In this document: one piece after another, positions 46,340 through 59,391 of the stretch
How the letters are laid out: every line of letters starts with the position of its first letter
How positions within the stretch are numbered: the stretch's first letter is position 1
DNA from: Melieria omissa
Lineage: Eukaryota > Arthropoda > Insecta > Diptera > Ulidiidae
Direction: 5' to 3'
Assembly (NCBI GenBank): GCA_963971225.1
Contig: OZ020268.1
Coordinates: 58,899,900 to 58,963,899, forward strand
DNA length: 64,000 nt
Notes under the pieces: model-generated
What the model saw: the letters and a program-made list of their open reading frames with translations, nothing else
Told to the model about the DNA's origin: nothing
Database searches by the model: none
Made by a program: the position numbers and the translations under genes

Positions 46340-48605
46340 ATGAACGAACCGCCGCCTCTGCCAAAATGTGCGCCTAGTCGAACGTCTAAGGAGTATCGTG
46401 CAAAATTATCCTCTCAGCTATTCTGTCTGCTATTCATCAGCGTGATTTTGATATTCTCTGCGAGGTTTTTCATTGCGTCCAGTACGTCGCTGAAGGCAGA
46501 TGAAGCAACCGAACGAGGCATGTTGTGGGCACAAGTTATGGACAAAGAAGTTTAACTGACAATGACCATCACTTCCAGTTACTGCAACCGGTTACGGCCG
46601 CAGAACTCTCAGTCTCGCCAGCACCAGTGCAATCGATCTTGAAGTTTCTGCAGCCGATCGAAGCAACCTTCAACCAAGATCTCACAACGTTTCAAAGAGT
46701 GCTGCCAACTGCTCTCCGCCAGCGATTAATGAGTTTCCACCGGACGGTTTTACGCATCAGCAGCGCCAACACGGCTGGATCTGCCTGCACATTTTGATAT
46801 CGCTCTACTGTTTCTGGCTGCTGGCTGTAATTTGTGACGAATACTTTCTTCCCGCCATCGAGGAGATATGCCTGAGTGAGTCTTAAAGGGTTCTTTCTTA
46901 TAAAAAAAATCGCGCTTACGTTTCACTCGTTCAGCACTGAGCATTCAGAAGGATGTGGTGGGCGCCACGATCATGGCCGCGGCCACCTCCAGTCCGGAGC
47001 TCTTTATGAACTGTGTGGGTACGTTCGTGACAAAGGGTGACATTGGCATTGGCACCATTGTGGGCTCCTCTGTCTTCAACATACTCGCCGTGCCGGCATG
47101 TTGCGGCTTGTTTGTGGGAAAATGCGTGCGACTCGACTGGTGGCCGGTGAGCAGAGACTGCCTGATGTACTGCGCGGCGGTCTGCGCGCTCATCGCAACC
47201 ATCTACGATGGCAAAGTGATGTGGTACGAGGCGCTGGCGCTCTTCATAGCCTACTTCTTCTACATGGCCGGTGAGTGGTGTGTGCAATTGTCGCGCCAAA
47301 GCTGACCTAAACGATGCTCTACATTTTCAGTGATGTACTACAACGACAAGGTGGCGCGCAGTGCGCGTCAACTCATCTCGAAATATCGTCGCAAACTGCC
47401 GTTGGTGCGGCCGTTTCGCGAGGTCGACCAGCTGACGCCACTGATGAGCAGCCATGGAAGCGTCAGCTGCATTAGCAATGCCCATTCCACCACCTCGATT
47501 CTGGCCAGTGCGAACAACACAGCCGCCGGTGAAGCTGACCAGCTGCTGTTCTACCAAACGCGACGCGTCTATCCCAGCTTGGGCGACATAGAAACATGCC
47601 AGCAGCGAGGAAGCCAAAGTCTGAGCGCGGACAGTGGTCTCGAGAGTGGTTGGTAGTGCTGCGGCGGCTAAAGACGCATTTCTGACTCATGTATTTTGTT
47701 GTTGCATTGCAGAAGCATACTCGGATGTTGCCGAAAGCCCTTGGCGCCGTGACAACAGCCGCTGCATATCAGTGTTTGTGCTGCGCTGGCCCATAACGCT
47801 GCTGCTCTGGCTGACAGTGCCGGACAGCCGCAAGCACCCGCGCCGAAAGTATCTCACTTTTCTGCTTTCGATGGCCTGGATAGCGGTTGTGTCCTACCTG
47901 GTCGCGTATGCCATAACCATAATAGGTGAGTGTAACTGGTCTGAGACACAGTTCCACTCATAATTAGTAATATTTATTACTGAATTGCCGTTCTTTGATA
48001 TTTTAAACAATCAGCCATGCAATGTTCCCAGTTTCCTTGCAACATGTTGGAGCATAAAAAAAATCCAGCTTTTTTTATAATCACCCACCCATCTCCACAA
48101 CATTTACTATACATATTATATAGAGATACGATTTTTAAAATTAGCTTTTCTTATACAATAACTTGTAGGCAATACCCTGAGCATACCAGACTCGGTGATG
48201 GGCCTCACTGTACTGTCGGCCGGCATGAGCGTGCCGGAGGCTGTGTCCAGCGTGATCGTCACCAAACAGGGTCACAGTGCGATGGGCATTAGCAACGCCA
48301 TCGGCTCCAACACATTCGACATTCTGCTGTGCCTCAGCGTGCCCTGGTTCATCAAAGCCTACTTCCTGCCCAACGACCCGGCCGAACGCTGGGTCGAGCT
48401 CAACTCCTCGGGCCCCACCTACTCGGTGGTGTTTCTGCTAACCACCTTGCTGGGACTGTACATTATCTTTCTGCTGAATCGCTTCACGCTCAACTGGAAG
48501 ATTGGCCTGGCTTGCGCCGTCATGTACGTGGGTTTTATAATAATCGCTTCGCTGATCGAGCTGAATATATTCTTTCCTGTCAACTTGCCCAGCTGCGAAC
48601 GCTGA
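46340..48605 (+). CDS. K+-dependent Na+/Ca2+ exchanger C (SLC24/NCKX)
   Basis: Exons: 46340-46481, 46579-46875, 46935-47270, 47331-47648, 47713-47925 and 48169-48605, about 580 residues, complete. Introns are in phase 1. The N terminus has a hydrophobic segment LFCLLFISVILIFSARFF (signal or signal anchor), then an extracellular stretch ending NCSPPAINEFPPDGFTHQQR. TM1 follows (CLHILISLYCFWLLAVICDE), then alpha-1 VVGATIMAAATSSPELFMN and GTIVGSSVFNI. The cytoplasmic loop (about 110 residues) is Ser-rich. Alpha-2 reads [20 protein letters not shown], then [17 protein letters not shown]; the usual GTS is GMS. Unlike A and B, no intron interrupts the region after alpha-1. A TATA/initiator promoter precedes it. 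The first intron was chosen because it alone joins the frames with a good donor (A|GTACGT). It is a paralogue of A and B. Confidence 0.92.
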
Positions 48606-50148
48606 TGGGTGAAGAATTGCCACAACTCGGTGGACGTGATTGACCATTGAAGTGCGTAGTGGATAAGATTAGAGTAGAAAAGTCCATGTTGTGGTAGAGA
48701 TCTTGGGATCTACAGGGCTGTGCTGATCTACGATAGGTGCTATTGTTGTGCCAAAATGTTATCAAGTTCAAGTTCTCTTGGCAATTGGTTTCGAATGAGT
48801 GAATGAAAAAACAAACTGGCTAATTACAGCAATAATGTGTTTCGAGTGGTGGGAATGATGAGTGAAGTGTGTCAAAGGTTGCAATAGGTTTCAATATCAC
48901 TGATGTATCCGTGTGATGAATGAACAAAATAAGGTATATGTGCTGTGGTTGGTAAAGTAATGCTGATTGAGAGATTACTAAGTAAAAAAGGATCCGTATT
49001 TGCTTGAAACGGCATAGAAAAGCTGATGTGTGTGTCATATGAAAAAAATAATTAGATAGACTGCAATCGGTCGTTAAAACTAAATCCTAGAGAAACACGC
49101 CCATTAAATAATGTTAAGCCATGGTTGACCCTGTCGGATTGGATTGATTCTCTGTATAAACTCAAAGGCTCAAAGGAAACGATTGCGGAATGGACGACTC
49201 AAGTTTCAACATGAGACTGTTGTGAAAGTAAGGTTGGTGTGTGGAAATGTAAAAAAACTATTTTTTTTATATTCATTGCATGTTTAATAAGACAAAAGAT
49301 GAACACGAACCCAATACTTGACTATTGTGAGTCCTAACTTCTTCAATCATTCCATCTGTGCTCGAACCTTCCACCTCAAACATTTCTGTGGTCAAAAATG
49401 ATAAACGCTAAAGTCGACTTAAGACATCATTGAGTAAGGGTGCTAGCATGTTTCTTTAAAGGATTGGATTTTCACTTTTAATAAAAAATAACAACCAACT
49501 CGTTGCAATGATAAGCGCGTATTACCACATAACCTATAATTTTTCTTTTATTGCTTTATCATTGTTATTGTTGTTGAATGCGCAAATAATTATATTTGCA
49601 AAGCGTGCTGCTGGACATATGGTCCACACGAGCTTGAACTGTATTCAGAGACGTCATGGTTTTGCGGTGATTTTTCGGTTATTATCTCTTGAAAAGAAAT
49701 ATATATAATAAAAAATTCTATCAAAAACAAGGCAACGAAAAGTTACTACTACTACTAAGATACTGCACAACAGCATGTCTGTTGCATGGAGTTTTTTGCA
49801 TGAATCTGAATCGTTTTTCCACGCTGTTTTCAAAACCATACTCCGTTTTTATGTAACAGCTCTTGTTTTCACAAAAAATGGGCGCGTCACTTTTTCGAAT
49901 TTTCCTCGGCTTTTTTCACATTTTTTACTGTAATTTCCGAACCAATAATCCTATCGACATGATTTTGATATGACTTTGACTTTCACGTCATCTTTTCTGA
50001 TATTAATCAATTTTATGCGTTCTAATTTGGCGTTGTAATAAAGTTTAAAGTAGGAAAATATTAAATTTCAAGGCGTTTTTTCTGATGGCGAAAATTGTAC
50101 AGATGCTCCAAAAATCAAGTGATGAAGTATATGAATATCTTAATAAGA
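48606..50148. other. 3' flank of exchanger C and intergenic DNA
   Basis: AT-rich with no clear poly(A) signal close to the stop and no recognised gene. Weak short matches between about 49,780-49,900 and the region near 51,100-51,200 in inverted orientation hint at remnants of a larger fold-back element. Confidence 0.35.
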
Positions 50149-50149
50149 A

Positions 50150-51051
50150 ACATCAAGCAATACAACACAGCCAAATTATTTGGCGGAATACAGATTCGCA
50201 TCGAAATAATAGCAAAAATGTACCATAGCCATTTTCATCACTTTTCATACTTTTTCCTTAAAAAATTAGGGGCTTCAAAATATGCAAAGTTTTTAATTTT
50301 TTTTGTTTCGAGCAATTCAAAATCTTTTTGTTTTTTGCATGTATATCAGACTATAAATGGAACATAAAGGGTGATCCAACTAGAGGTACTTTTTTCAATA
50401 ACCGTTTTTTGACAGATCACGCGTGAGTCGTGTCAAGCTGTCATATTATTTTTGTTCAGTATTGTTTGGCATTTCATCATGGAAAGACTTACGCCTGAAA
50501 AACGTTTACAAATCGTTCATCGGTCCATATTTCTTCAAAAATGATGCCGGTGAGAACAGCTAATTTCACGTAATGGGCCGGTCGATTGGCCACCAAGATC
50601 GTGTGATATCACACCGTTAGACTTTTTTCTGTGGGGATAAGTAAAGTCTTAAGTCTATACGGATAAACCCGCTTCGATTCAGGCCTTGGAGCAAAACATC
50701 ACGCGTGTCATTCGCCAGTTACCAGTCGAAATGCTCGAACGAGTCATCGAAAATTGGACTCAACGGATGGACCATCTGAGACGTAGCCGCGGCCAACATT
50801 TGAAAGAGATAATCTTCAAAAAATAAATGCCAAAGAATGTTCTTTCGAATGATAATAAACATTCCCCGTTAAATTTTAATTTTCTGTGTTTTTTTCTTTA
50901 AGAAAGTAGGGAACCTCGAAATGGATCACGCTTTATAAAAGAGCATATTTTGAGGCGCCTAATTTGTTAAGGATAAAGTATGAAAAGTGATGAAAATGAC
51001 CATGGTACACCACCACCAAATAATTTGGCTGTGTTGTATTGCTTGATGTTT
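50150..51051. mobile_element. Fold-back inverted repeat interrupted by a mariner-type element
   Basis: The left arm 50150-50284 and right arm 50943-51051 are inverted copies. Shared segments include CATCAAGCAATACAACACAG, CCAAATTATTTGG and TTTTCATCACTTTTCATACT. The left arm has about 30 extra bases. The centre is occupied by the element at 50367-50933. Confidence 0.75.
50367..50933 (+). mobile_element. Internally deleted Tc1/mariner-type element
   Basis: TA flanks (50365-50366, 50934-50935) and inverted ends AAGGGTGATCCAA / AAGCGTGATCCAT bound a 567-bp remnant. The start of a transposase is visible at 50480 (MERLTPEKRLQIVHRS), then a deletion leads to the C terminus (TDKPASIQALEQNI, then RVIENWTQRMDHLRRSRG to a stop near 50,826), with a stop inside the FLWG motif. 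Inactive. Confidence 0.88.
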
Positions 51052-53900
51052 TGGCTGGAAAAAGTAGAGGAAAAACTACACCTATATCTCAATAACGAGA
51101 GCTGCTAAAAATAATCTGAGGATAGATTCGAAATCAGCGCACCCAAATTAGTTAGTAGAAAAACTCCATGCGACAGAAAAAAGTGTTTTTTTGTTGTGCT
51201 GTGTTATTGATTGAACGCGAATTTGTCCAACTAACCGCAGCACTTTCGCCATGCCACATGCGCGCCAGCCGTTTTTCTCGCACTCTTTGCACGCACACAA
51301 CGCCAGAACGGAAACGCCGTAGAGCGTGAAAGATTCTTTAGGCCAACCATGACCAGTCTGCTTATTTAATTTTTTCACTATGTGGTAGACCCACTGACAA
51401 AAATGTGGTAGATTTGAATGAAATGTGGTAGATTTTTTGTATTGTACATTAATTGTATTTTATTGCATTTGTACATTTATTGTATTTCATTGTATTTTTA
51501 CATTGTATTGTATTTTACGTTCTTCTATGCACTTTAACCTGTGCCGGGTTTCTTCCCATTGTTTTTTGTATTGTTGACTATATTTTTTTTGTTTTTTGGG
51601 AGCTCGGACTCGCAAATTTCAGCAGCAGGCACATCGCCATGCGATACTCTAAAAAACTAAACGTTACTAAAAAATAAAGGCAAAAATTATTCAACTTTTT
51701 TAGAAATTTTTCCATTTTAATTGCACCTGCCGCCAAAACAATTGTCAAACTGTCAACTATTTGTAGTGCACTGCTTTCGAAGTGATGAGAGTGCTACCAC
51801 ATAAGTTTTTTTGCACATTTTAACTTATAATGTTCAATGCAGCCCTAACATAAACTTTACAACATAAAGCTCTAACTTACTTAGAGTAATAGGTTGGTTA
51901 ATAGAAAAATGGTAGAAATAAGCACACTGACCATGACGCCTGAGAACGGAGAGCGCGAGCGCTCCAACAATATTACTCGAGAAATTTCGCCATTATCAAA
52001 ACAACAGTCCGTTGTCAATTTTCTGCGCACAAGCATTGATTTGTGTGCCGTTGATTTCGATCGCTACTCAATGTGGTGACCGACACTTCGGCATTACTGT
52101 TATGACGCCTGTTGTGCCGTTATTAGCCACGCGCGCGCACTCGGCAGCGTCAGCGGTGATAACTCTCTCGGCGCATTAATAAAAATTTCGTGCCCTCGAA
52201 AGTGATTTGCGATTCGGCATAAAACAGGGTGGAACAGCGTTTACATTAACTGCGTGTCATGCATGACATTTCGTTGGCATTTAACTTTAGCGACAAATCA
52301 ATTTATTGCAAATCAGTTTGATGCAAATCAGTCGGCTTGATTTGAACAGCGTTTCGGGTATTGACAACTGTGACTAATGGACAAATAAGATGTCAGCTCT
52401 TTGACTAAAATATTATCACTGTTCGTAATTTTAGTGTAAATATTTACATTTTGCCATTTTAATGTGCGCGTTGCGGTTCATGCGTCAAATCATAACTCAA
52501 CCAAAACCACAAAAATAACAAGTTAATGAAATTTGTGGCTACTCAATTACTGGGCTGGACTTATCTAGCTGATTTTAATGACCCATAAAATGAATATATT
52601 TTTTTTGCCAAACACAAATAGTAACTTCATGTATCAAATATTAACTGAAAGTAAGAATTAGCTATTAGAGTTTAGGAGCTATGAAGAAGAGAGCTAAAGC
52701 GAACAATAATAAAAATAATTGTAGCTGGAGACTCAAACTGCAGCACCACTCACATGGTTCTAAGATTAACACGATAACTAAATAAGACAAAATAAGGACT
52801 AAATAAGTTCTCAAATAAAGATTAAATTAATTCTTATTTTGTCCTCTCAGACTAAATAAAAACTAAGACTATAACTTAAAGCTCAGCCTACAAGGAACAT
52901 GAGGCTGCTGTGTTCAGTTTCTGCCTTTACTTATATTTATAAAAATTTTTAGTACTATGACTTTAACTAAACACTATCATATCGCCTTCTAGTGGTTGCT
53001 ACTTCCGAGTGTGTTGCTTTTCCGTAAAGCACCAAAAGTAAATTCTTAATTTCTGTACATCCCCCAACATAAATGACATCAATATTTATAAAGCGCCAAT
53101 CGTCTGAAGCTGTATTGAATGCATAAGAAATGAACGTTGAATATTAATTGAGTTTTCAATCAAATTCCTAGCTTGCCAGCATCTATCGAGGCGTTTTCCA
53201 GCGCCGGGAAACACCTGTTCAGCTCAACGAAAACATCTTCTTAGTTGACAATTTTGTAAAACTTACAAATATTCAAATGCGAAGAGTGCTCAGGGCCACA
53301 GTGCACAGCCGTAGAACACACCCTTTGGGGTTTTCGTTATTTTTTGTCATATTTTATGCAAATTCTAGTTGAAACTGAATAATTATTCAGTATCAACTGA
53401 TTATAATCAGTGAAAGTTGACAGACACAAGTTTAAGTCGGTTCATATGTGTGTGAAATGTGTGATTCAAATTCCAGAGTTCCGATGCTAAGCCTATAAAA
53501 TTGTCAATGAAATTGATTCCTGTTGAAAATTTAATTGTTGGAATATTAGTGCCAGTTGTTTCAGCAATCAGTTAGATCAGTTATCAATGAATTTTTCAGA
53601 CCGAAATTTCGCTCAACATTGTCATTGTCATTGGTTCAGCCAATGATTGTTGGGCATCCGGTGAAAAACCATTCGACATCAATTTGACCTTCATTGATTT
53701 TTTAATTTGAACTATTCTCTGATTCAATATTCACCAGCACACAATTTTTTGTTAAAACATTAATGGTTTTTTAATCACAGCGCTCTTCAGTCATTAAGCC
53801 ACCCAAAGCCACACAAGCACCTCATTGCGGCGCTTCGAAAACGTCATCAAGTGCTTGGCAAAATTTTGGCCAAAGAATCTCCGCTTGATTTGGCTAAGAT
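51052..53900. other. Intergenic stretch, no gene recognised
   Basis: Includes a T/A-rich low-complexity stretch of repeated TTGTATTTTA-like words at 51,440-51,520. No coherent gene or complete transposon was seen. Confidence 0.4.
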
Positions 53901-54896
53901 CGCCATTCAGCCACTACTTCAAGGTGCAATCACCGTATGCTCGTGTTCGTGTGTGTGTGTGTTTGCACAGTGGGGCATTTGCCTCATTACAAATTTCCCA
54001 CGACTAACGCCCATAAATTGCCACACCATGAACAGCAGCCCACTTCGGCTCGCTCGGTCGCTCTCTTTCCGATGCGATCTCCATTCTCGACCGCTGCGGC
54101 GCTCTCGCGCACGAGTGCATGCCGGCCGTCGTGTTTCTTATCAAGAGCGCCGCAACACGCATCGTACTGTACGAGTAGTGCGTTACAAGCCGACAGGTGC
54201 CAGTCCAAGTAGCTGCCAGCCAGCCTGATTGCCAGCCGCAGCTGCCTCGGCTGCCGCCCGGCTGCCTATCGCAATCGCCGCGCACTGATACCGCCAACAG
54301 CAACAACTACAACAACAACAATAACAGTGAAGAGGGCTAGATAAGTGTGCAGTATAAGATTCAATAAAATTCACTTGAAGAGTTGATTTGTTTGTTTGAC
54401 AAACCGCTTATTAAGACGCTGGCGCTGCGAACGCGTTTAATTAGTTGCACGGCACAATTCTAAGCGTGCGGATGGTGCGCCCTTACACATTATCGCCAGC
54501 CATACGAAAACACTCGACAGCATTGCGTCGAGCGATTGCACCTGGACTGTTTTGGGCAAAGCGCAGATTTGCACTGGAAATGAACTCAAGCGCAAATATC
54601 CTGTTTTTCTGAAAACGTGAACGTGAACGGCAACGCATCGAACACAAGTTCATAATAGTGCGGCGCAGTTGCAATTTAAAGTGAATTTAAATTACCGTTA
54701 CGGTGGTCGATATTAGACTTGCGCTCTCGCTACCTCGTGTGTGCGTTCGAAACTCTGCTCCGGAAGTGTTCCAACGTGTGCGTGTGCGTGTGTGTGAAGC
54801 TAGAACGGAAGTAGCGAAACAGTGGATGTGGCAATTGTGTTGAAATCAAAGTAAAGAGAAAAAGAAAAAATTGGGCACAATTTGAAAGCTCAAATC
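53901..54896 (+). other. Probable 5' untranslated exon or promoter region
   Basis: GC content rises, with GTGTGT and CAACAA runs, overlapping open frames in several phases, and a direct run into the ATG at 54897. This looks like promoter and leader sequence of the signal-peptide exon that follows. No TATA box or initiator can be singled out. Confidence 0.45.
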
Positions 54897-54972
54897 ATGT
54901 CGAAGCCGAGCTATTTACTGCTGTGCGCGCTGCTGATTTTGGGCACAGCCGTGCAGGAGCTGAAGTGCAACG
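54897..54972 (+). CDS. First coding exon of a secreted or membrane protein
   Basis: The ATG in AAATCATGTC opens MSKPSYLLLCALLILGTAVQ, a clear signal peptide with a Leu-rich core, then ELKCN and a good donor (AACG|GTGCGT) in phase 1 after 25 codons. The next exon is not in sight; the following 9 kb is intron-like AT-rich DNA. An exon ending just after a Lys-Cys behind the signal peptide resembles small Cys-rich Ly6-type genes of flies, but that is a guess. Protein identity is unknown. Confidence 0.65.
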
Positions 54973-55463
54973 GTGCGTATGAGCGATCAGTATTTTGACA
55001 ACTTTTTCTTTGCGTAAATTTGAAATCTTTTTTAACGCAACTTGTTTGTTTTTATATTTTACAATTACAAAGTTGTACTTAATTTTTATTGAGTTTTAAT
55101 TTTCTTTATATGCATATATCCCATACCCATTCTCAGGTTTAATTTATAATTAAAAAATCAATAAATCAATTTTTCTTTAGAAATAATACTTTTTTAATAT
55201 GTTCATTTAAAGTCATTTTAAATTTTACATTTACAAAGTTTTACTTAATTTCTATTATGTTATAATATTTTTATTTACCTACATATATGCACATGTTAAC
55301 CCATTTTTCAGGTTTAATTTATAATTGAAAAATCAACAAAACACCCTTTCTTTAGAAATAATACTTTTGTAAAACTTAAATTTTAACTCATTTTTTTGTT
55401 AATTGTTTAGTTAGATATTAGAAGTTGTTGCGTTTTTAATAGAAATATTTTTTTAATTTTTGT
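54973..55463. other. Start of a long presumed intron
   Basis: AT-rich. A segment with 'cattctcaggtttaatttataatt' at 55,130 recurs with changes at 55,307, so about 250 bp here (55,060-55,370) is an imperfect ~175-bp tandem duplication. No coding capacity. Confidence 0.5.
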
Positions 55464-56360
55464 GTAACGTAAGTTCGGGTAATGTGATATGGTCGGGTAA
55501 TGTGATATAGTGGCTTATTTCACAAGTGCGTTGACCTGTTTCAAAATTAACCTTTTTAAAACATCATAAAAGCTAAAAAACTCGTGCTGCATGATTTTGG
55601 ATACATTTGCTTAAATAGTTTACAGTCAGTGTGATGAAGTGCTTTGAGTTGTGCTTGCACAAGCTTTTGGTCATTAAGTTTGAAAGCATACAAAAAAATA
55701 TTATTAGAAAGTTCGAGGCTAATCAGAAGTAAATCAGTGATATCGATTATGAGTTTGCGGGGTACGGTCTTCTTAGCAAAATTATTATTGTTCTTTTATA
55801 ATATTTTTTTCGCTAAAAGTAAATTTCGGGTAATGTGAGATACCAAAGTTCGGGTAATGTGATATAGTATTACATCACAGTACCCAAACTTATGACAGTT
55901 GTAATATTTGTATATATATATGCTTAATTTTATAATATTTGAATTGGAATAATCTCAAAAATCTGTTGTGGTGACGTTTCAGATAAAAAAAACCATGACA
56001 TCATGTTTCTCGATACAAATTTGTAACCCTTGATTTACCCCGTCAGATTGTGATTTTCTTAAAAAAATGAGAAGCACGTCTCTAATCATTTTTGATTTGG
56101 AGTATTTTCACCAAGTTTGAAACTAATAGGTCTGTTAAATAACGTTTTTCCGGGTATATCACATTACCCGCCACTTTTTTCAGATGCCAATTTTTGGATA
56201 TTTTCATTTGTAATTAAAAAACTTGTCAACAGTTTATCTTAAAGAGTTAATAATCTTAGATATACTAAATAATGTGTCAGTGAGCAGTTTGAGACCAAAA
56301 AAAGTGTGTCGGGAATCGCCGTAAAACAAACAGGTATATCACATTACCCGAACTTACTCT
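55464..56360. mobile_element. MITE with repeated TTCGGGTAATGTGATAT motif
   Basis: The left end is CGTAAGTTCGGGTAATGTGA and the right end, minus strand, is GAGTAAGTTCGGGTAATGTG. The motif GGGTAATGTGATAT or close variants also occurs at 55,494, 55,827 and 55,851 on the plus strand and near 56,150 on the minus strand. About 0.9 kb, no transposase. Repeated internal copies suggest multiple binding sites for a transposase. The superfamily is unknown. Confidence 0.75.
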
Positions 56361-59300
56361 AACATTATTTAAAATTATTGATCTATTATTATCAATAATG
56401 TTATCTATTTTAATCATCAATATTATTATTACATTTATTATTGTTAGAGTACGCGAGTGAAATACATCGACACACGACCGTTCGCAGTAACTTCTTTATT
56501 CAACTGAAGATTGACTTAAAGCTAATACATAGTATTTTGCATAATTTGCCTGCGCTTGGGTTGCCTATATAACAAACTATTTAAGCAGTGTTGCATTTTC
56601 TTACAATTATTATTAGAATTATATATGACATTAATTTTCTGAATTAAATTTTTTTGTACTTTTATAAACAATCAATAACTGCACATTTTTTGTGGACATT
56701 TTGTTGGTAATATTTTTATTTAAAATATTTTTCATAATTTTTAATTTGATTTTTAAATTAATTTTTAAATTTAATTTGATGTTTTATACTTTTGCATAAC
56801 AAAATTTTTTAATGTTTAATTTGTAGTTGAAAAATCAATAATTAAACTTTAAACGTTAATTTGTAATATTTTAATTTAAAATATTTGTTCATAATTTTTT
56901 TTATTATTATTTTAACAGATATTAATTTTAAATTTTGTATATAACTTCTTTTTATTTTCTAATTAATAACTTTTTTATTATTAAAATTGTTTAGTATTAT
57001 TTTAATAGACATTAATTTTAAATTTTTTGATATAACAACTTTTTTATGATCTATTAATAGTTAAAAAATCTATATTTGAACATTTTGGGCATTTTTGTTT
57101 AATGTTTTCATATATGTTTTATATTCATAATTTAAGTTTATCATTTCAGTTTAAGTATTTTCTAGACTCCATACATTTTTCATTTTACGTTTTTTACATT
57201 TTTCATTTTTACGTTTTAATTTTTTTTCTTAGTTTTTTAAATAATATTAAGTTTTCAAATTAATTATTTTATTTTTCATGTCAATTTTTTAATAAAAAAA
57301 TATTATGCAATTTTTGTTTTATTTCTCAGTTGTATTTTAATTCCTTGTGTTTATTTCTATAAAACAAATATCAATCATAAATAAGTTTATACTTAAATCG
57401 TTCTTTAGGACAAATTATAAGCAACAAAATCAATCATCTTACAAGATTGTGTGCCTAACATATTCCAGTTTTTTTTTAATATATGCTCGGACTGAGATTA
57501 ATGCATTTGCTAAGAAGTTAACTGTAGTTTTTTTCTATTTTCTACGTATGTGCAATACTCTGTAATGCTTTTACAAATCGCCTGCACGTGTTTGGGGAAA
57601 ATTCATTATAAAGCATTTAAGCAAAGTGTGGCAGAATAATTTCGAATTCATTAAATTTGCCAAATGGCAAAACATTTCGTAATTGTTGTACAGAAAACGT
57701 GATTTTGTGACACTGTGTTGTCAAATAACAGACAACTAATATTAAAGTTTGTGTTGAAGTTTTTCAATTTTTGTTTTTAATATTTCATGAAAAACGTATG
57801 AAGTCTAGCACATACTTAAACTCAACTGATAAACTTAAATTATAAATATAAGGAAAAAATTACAGCACGACACACAATTAAAAGAGGTTTAAGTGACGCA
57901 AATAGTGTTGGCAATTATTAGAAAACCATTATCCAAAATACATAAGTCATGGCTGCAGCGAATGGAAAGAATCTATGGAATCGGTTACATGCATTGGATT
58001 AGAATCCAAGATTAGATTAGAAGAAAGTAAAATTTTATAGGTAAATACTTTAGATTTTATTTTATTTAAACGATTCAGCGCATTACTTATCTGCCAATGC
58101 AAGACGTTTCCAACGGACTATGCCAACAATTTGAGCAAATTTTTGCCATCCAAGTATGCTTGCGTCATTGAGAAGCTAAAATACATAAATAAATAGGAAA
58201 CTTTAAAGTTAACTTCTCACTAAAAACATACAAAGTTATCAAATTGTTTTAATGATTTAATAATAAATATTAAATTCTCTAGTTCACTTATCATTATAAA
58301 TATAAAAACTTTTAAAATTATTGTATCTAATTTTAATTATGAACCTTATTATTACATTTATTATTATTAGAATTTTAAATTACATTAATTTAAAAAAAAA
58401 TTTGTTTTTAATTTTTTTCAACAATTTACAAATTTTTTTTATTGCACTAATTAGCCATATTGTTCGATCCTCAACACAGCACTTAGCATTTTAATGCATT
58501 TTATATAATTCAATGAGGTTTTCTGTGTATTCGTTAAATATTAACTCGCCACAACAACAACATTTAATTGAATATTAACATCAATGAGTGCAACACGTTT
58601 TTGCTGTTGGCTTCCCTCACCACAAATAGTAACAGCAACACCAATAACATTTGCAACAACAAGAAGTGCAATAATAGTAAAACTACAAATAATTTGTGCA
58701 AAATCTTGGCAATAAACTGTAATAATGCCGACAATCACAACAAACACATTAACTTGGCAATTGGTTGTTGGCACTGACGGCGAGACATTTATTAATATGT
58801 TAAGCTTTTCATACACATAAACTGCGCTGTGATGCACCCTTCGCGCACACTTTGCGCAGCACAGTTTTGTCTTTGGGAATTTCCCATTTCTGCTACTCAC
58901 CTATGAAATGCCAATGCCAACTGACTAGCAAATTCATTGCTAAACTATTATTTTCCGATTTTGCACAAATTCCACAAAGATTCCTGGAAATCGTGGGTAG
59001 CAATCAATTGACTGATCGCTTTGGCGTTGAAAAAAAAAATTATTTTAAGTGCTTTTCTCTTGTGCCTCCGCCTCTAATGGACACCCTATAGCTGGCTTGC
59101 TACTACTGATAGGGAGGTAAACTCCGACTTACACTGCTCTACTTTTTCAGGTTTCAAAAATGATTTTGTCCTTGAAAAAGGGTGGCATTTTTTGACATCA
59201 CACTACTTTTCCCTGAGCTCTTTCGCACAAATCTTTTACATATTTAGCGCCCAATTGGGCCCATACGATTAGCAACTCTCGGCGCTTATCTTTTCATTGC

Positions 59301-59391
59301 GTCAAGTCAACAACGCGGCGCACACACTTCTCGCATCTATCTCAAGTGTTTCAAGTTCACAAGTCTGCATACTAATTGCAATTCTTACGCG
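56361..59391. other. AT-rich presumed intron or intergenic DNA
   Basis: Very AT-rich from 56,380 to 57,340, with many short words repeated (for example TTTTAATTTAAAATATTT). A CAA-rich stretch lies at 58,550-58,750. No gene or complete mobile element was recognised. Confidence 0.4.
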
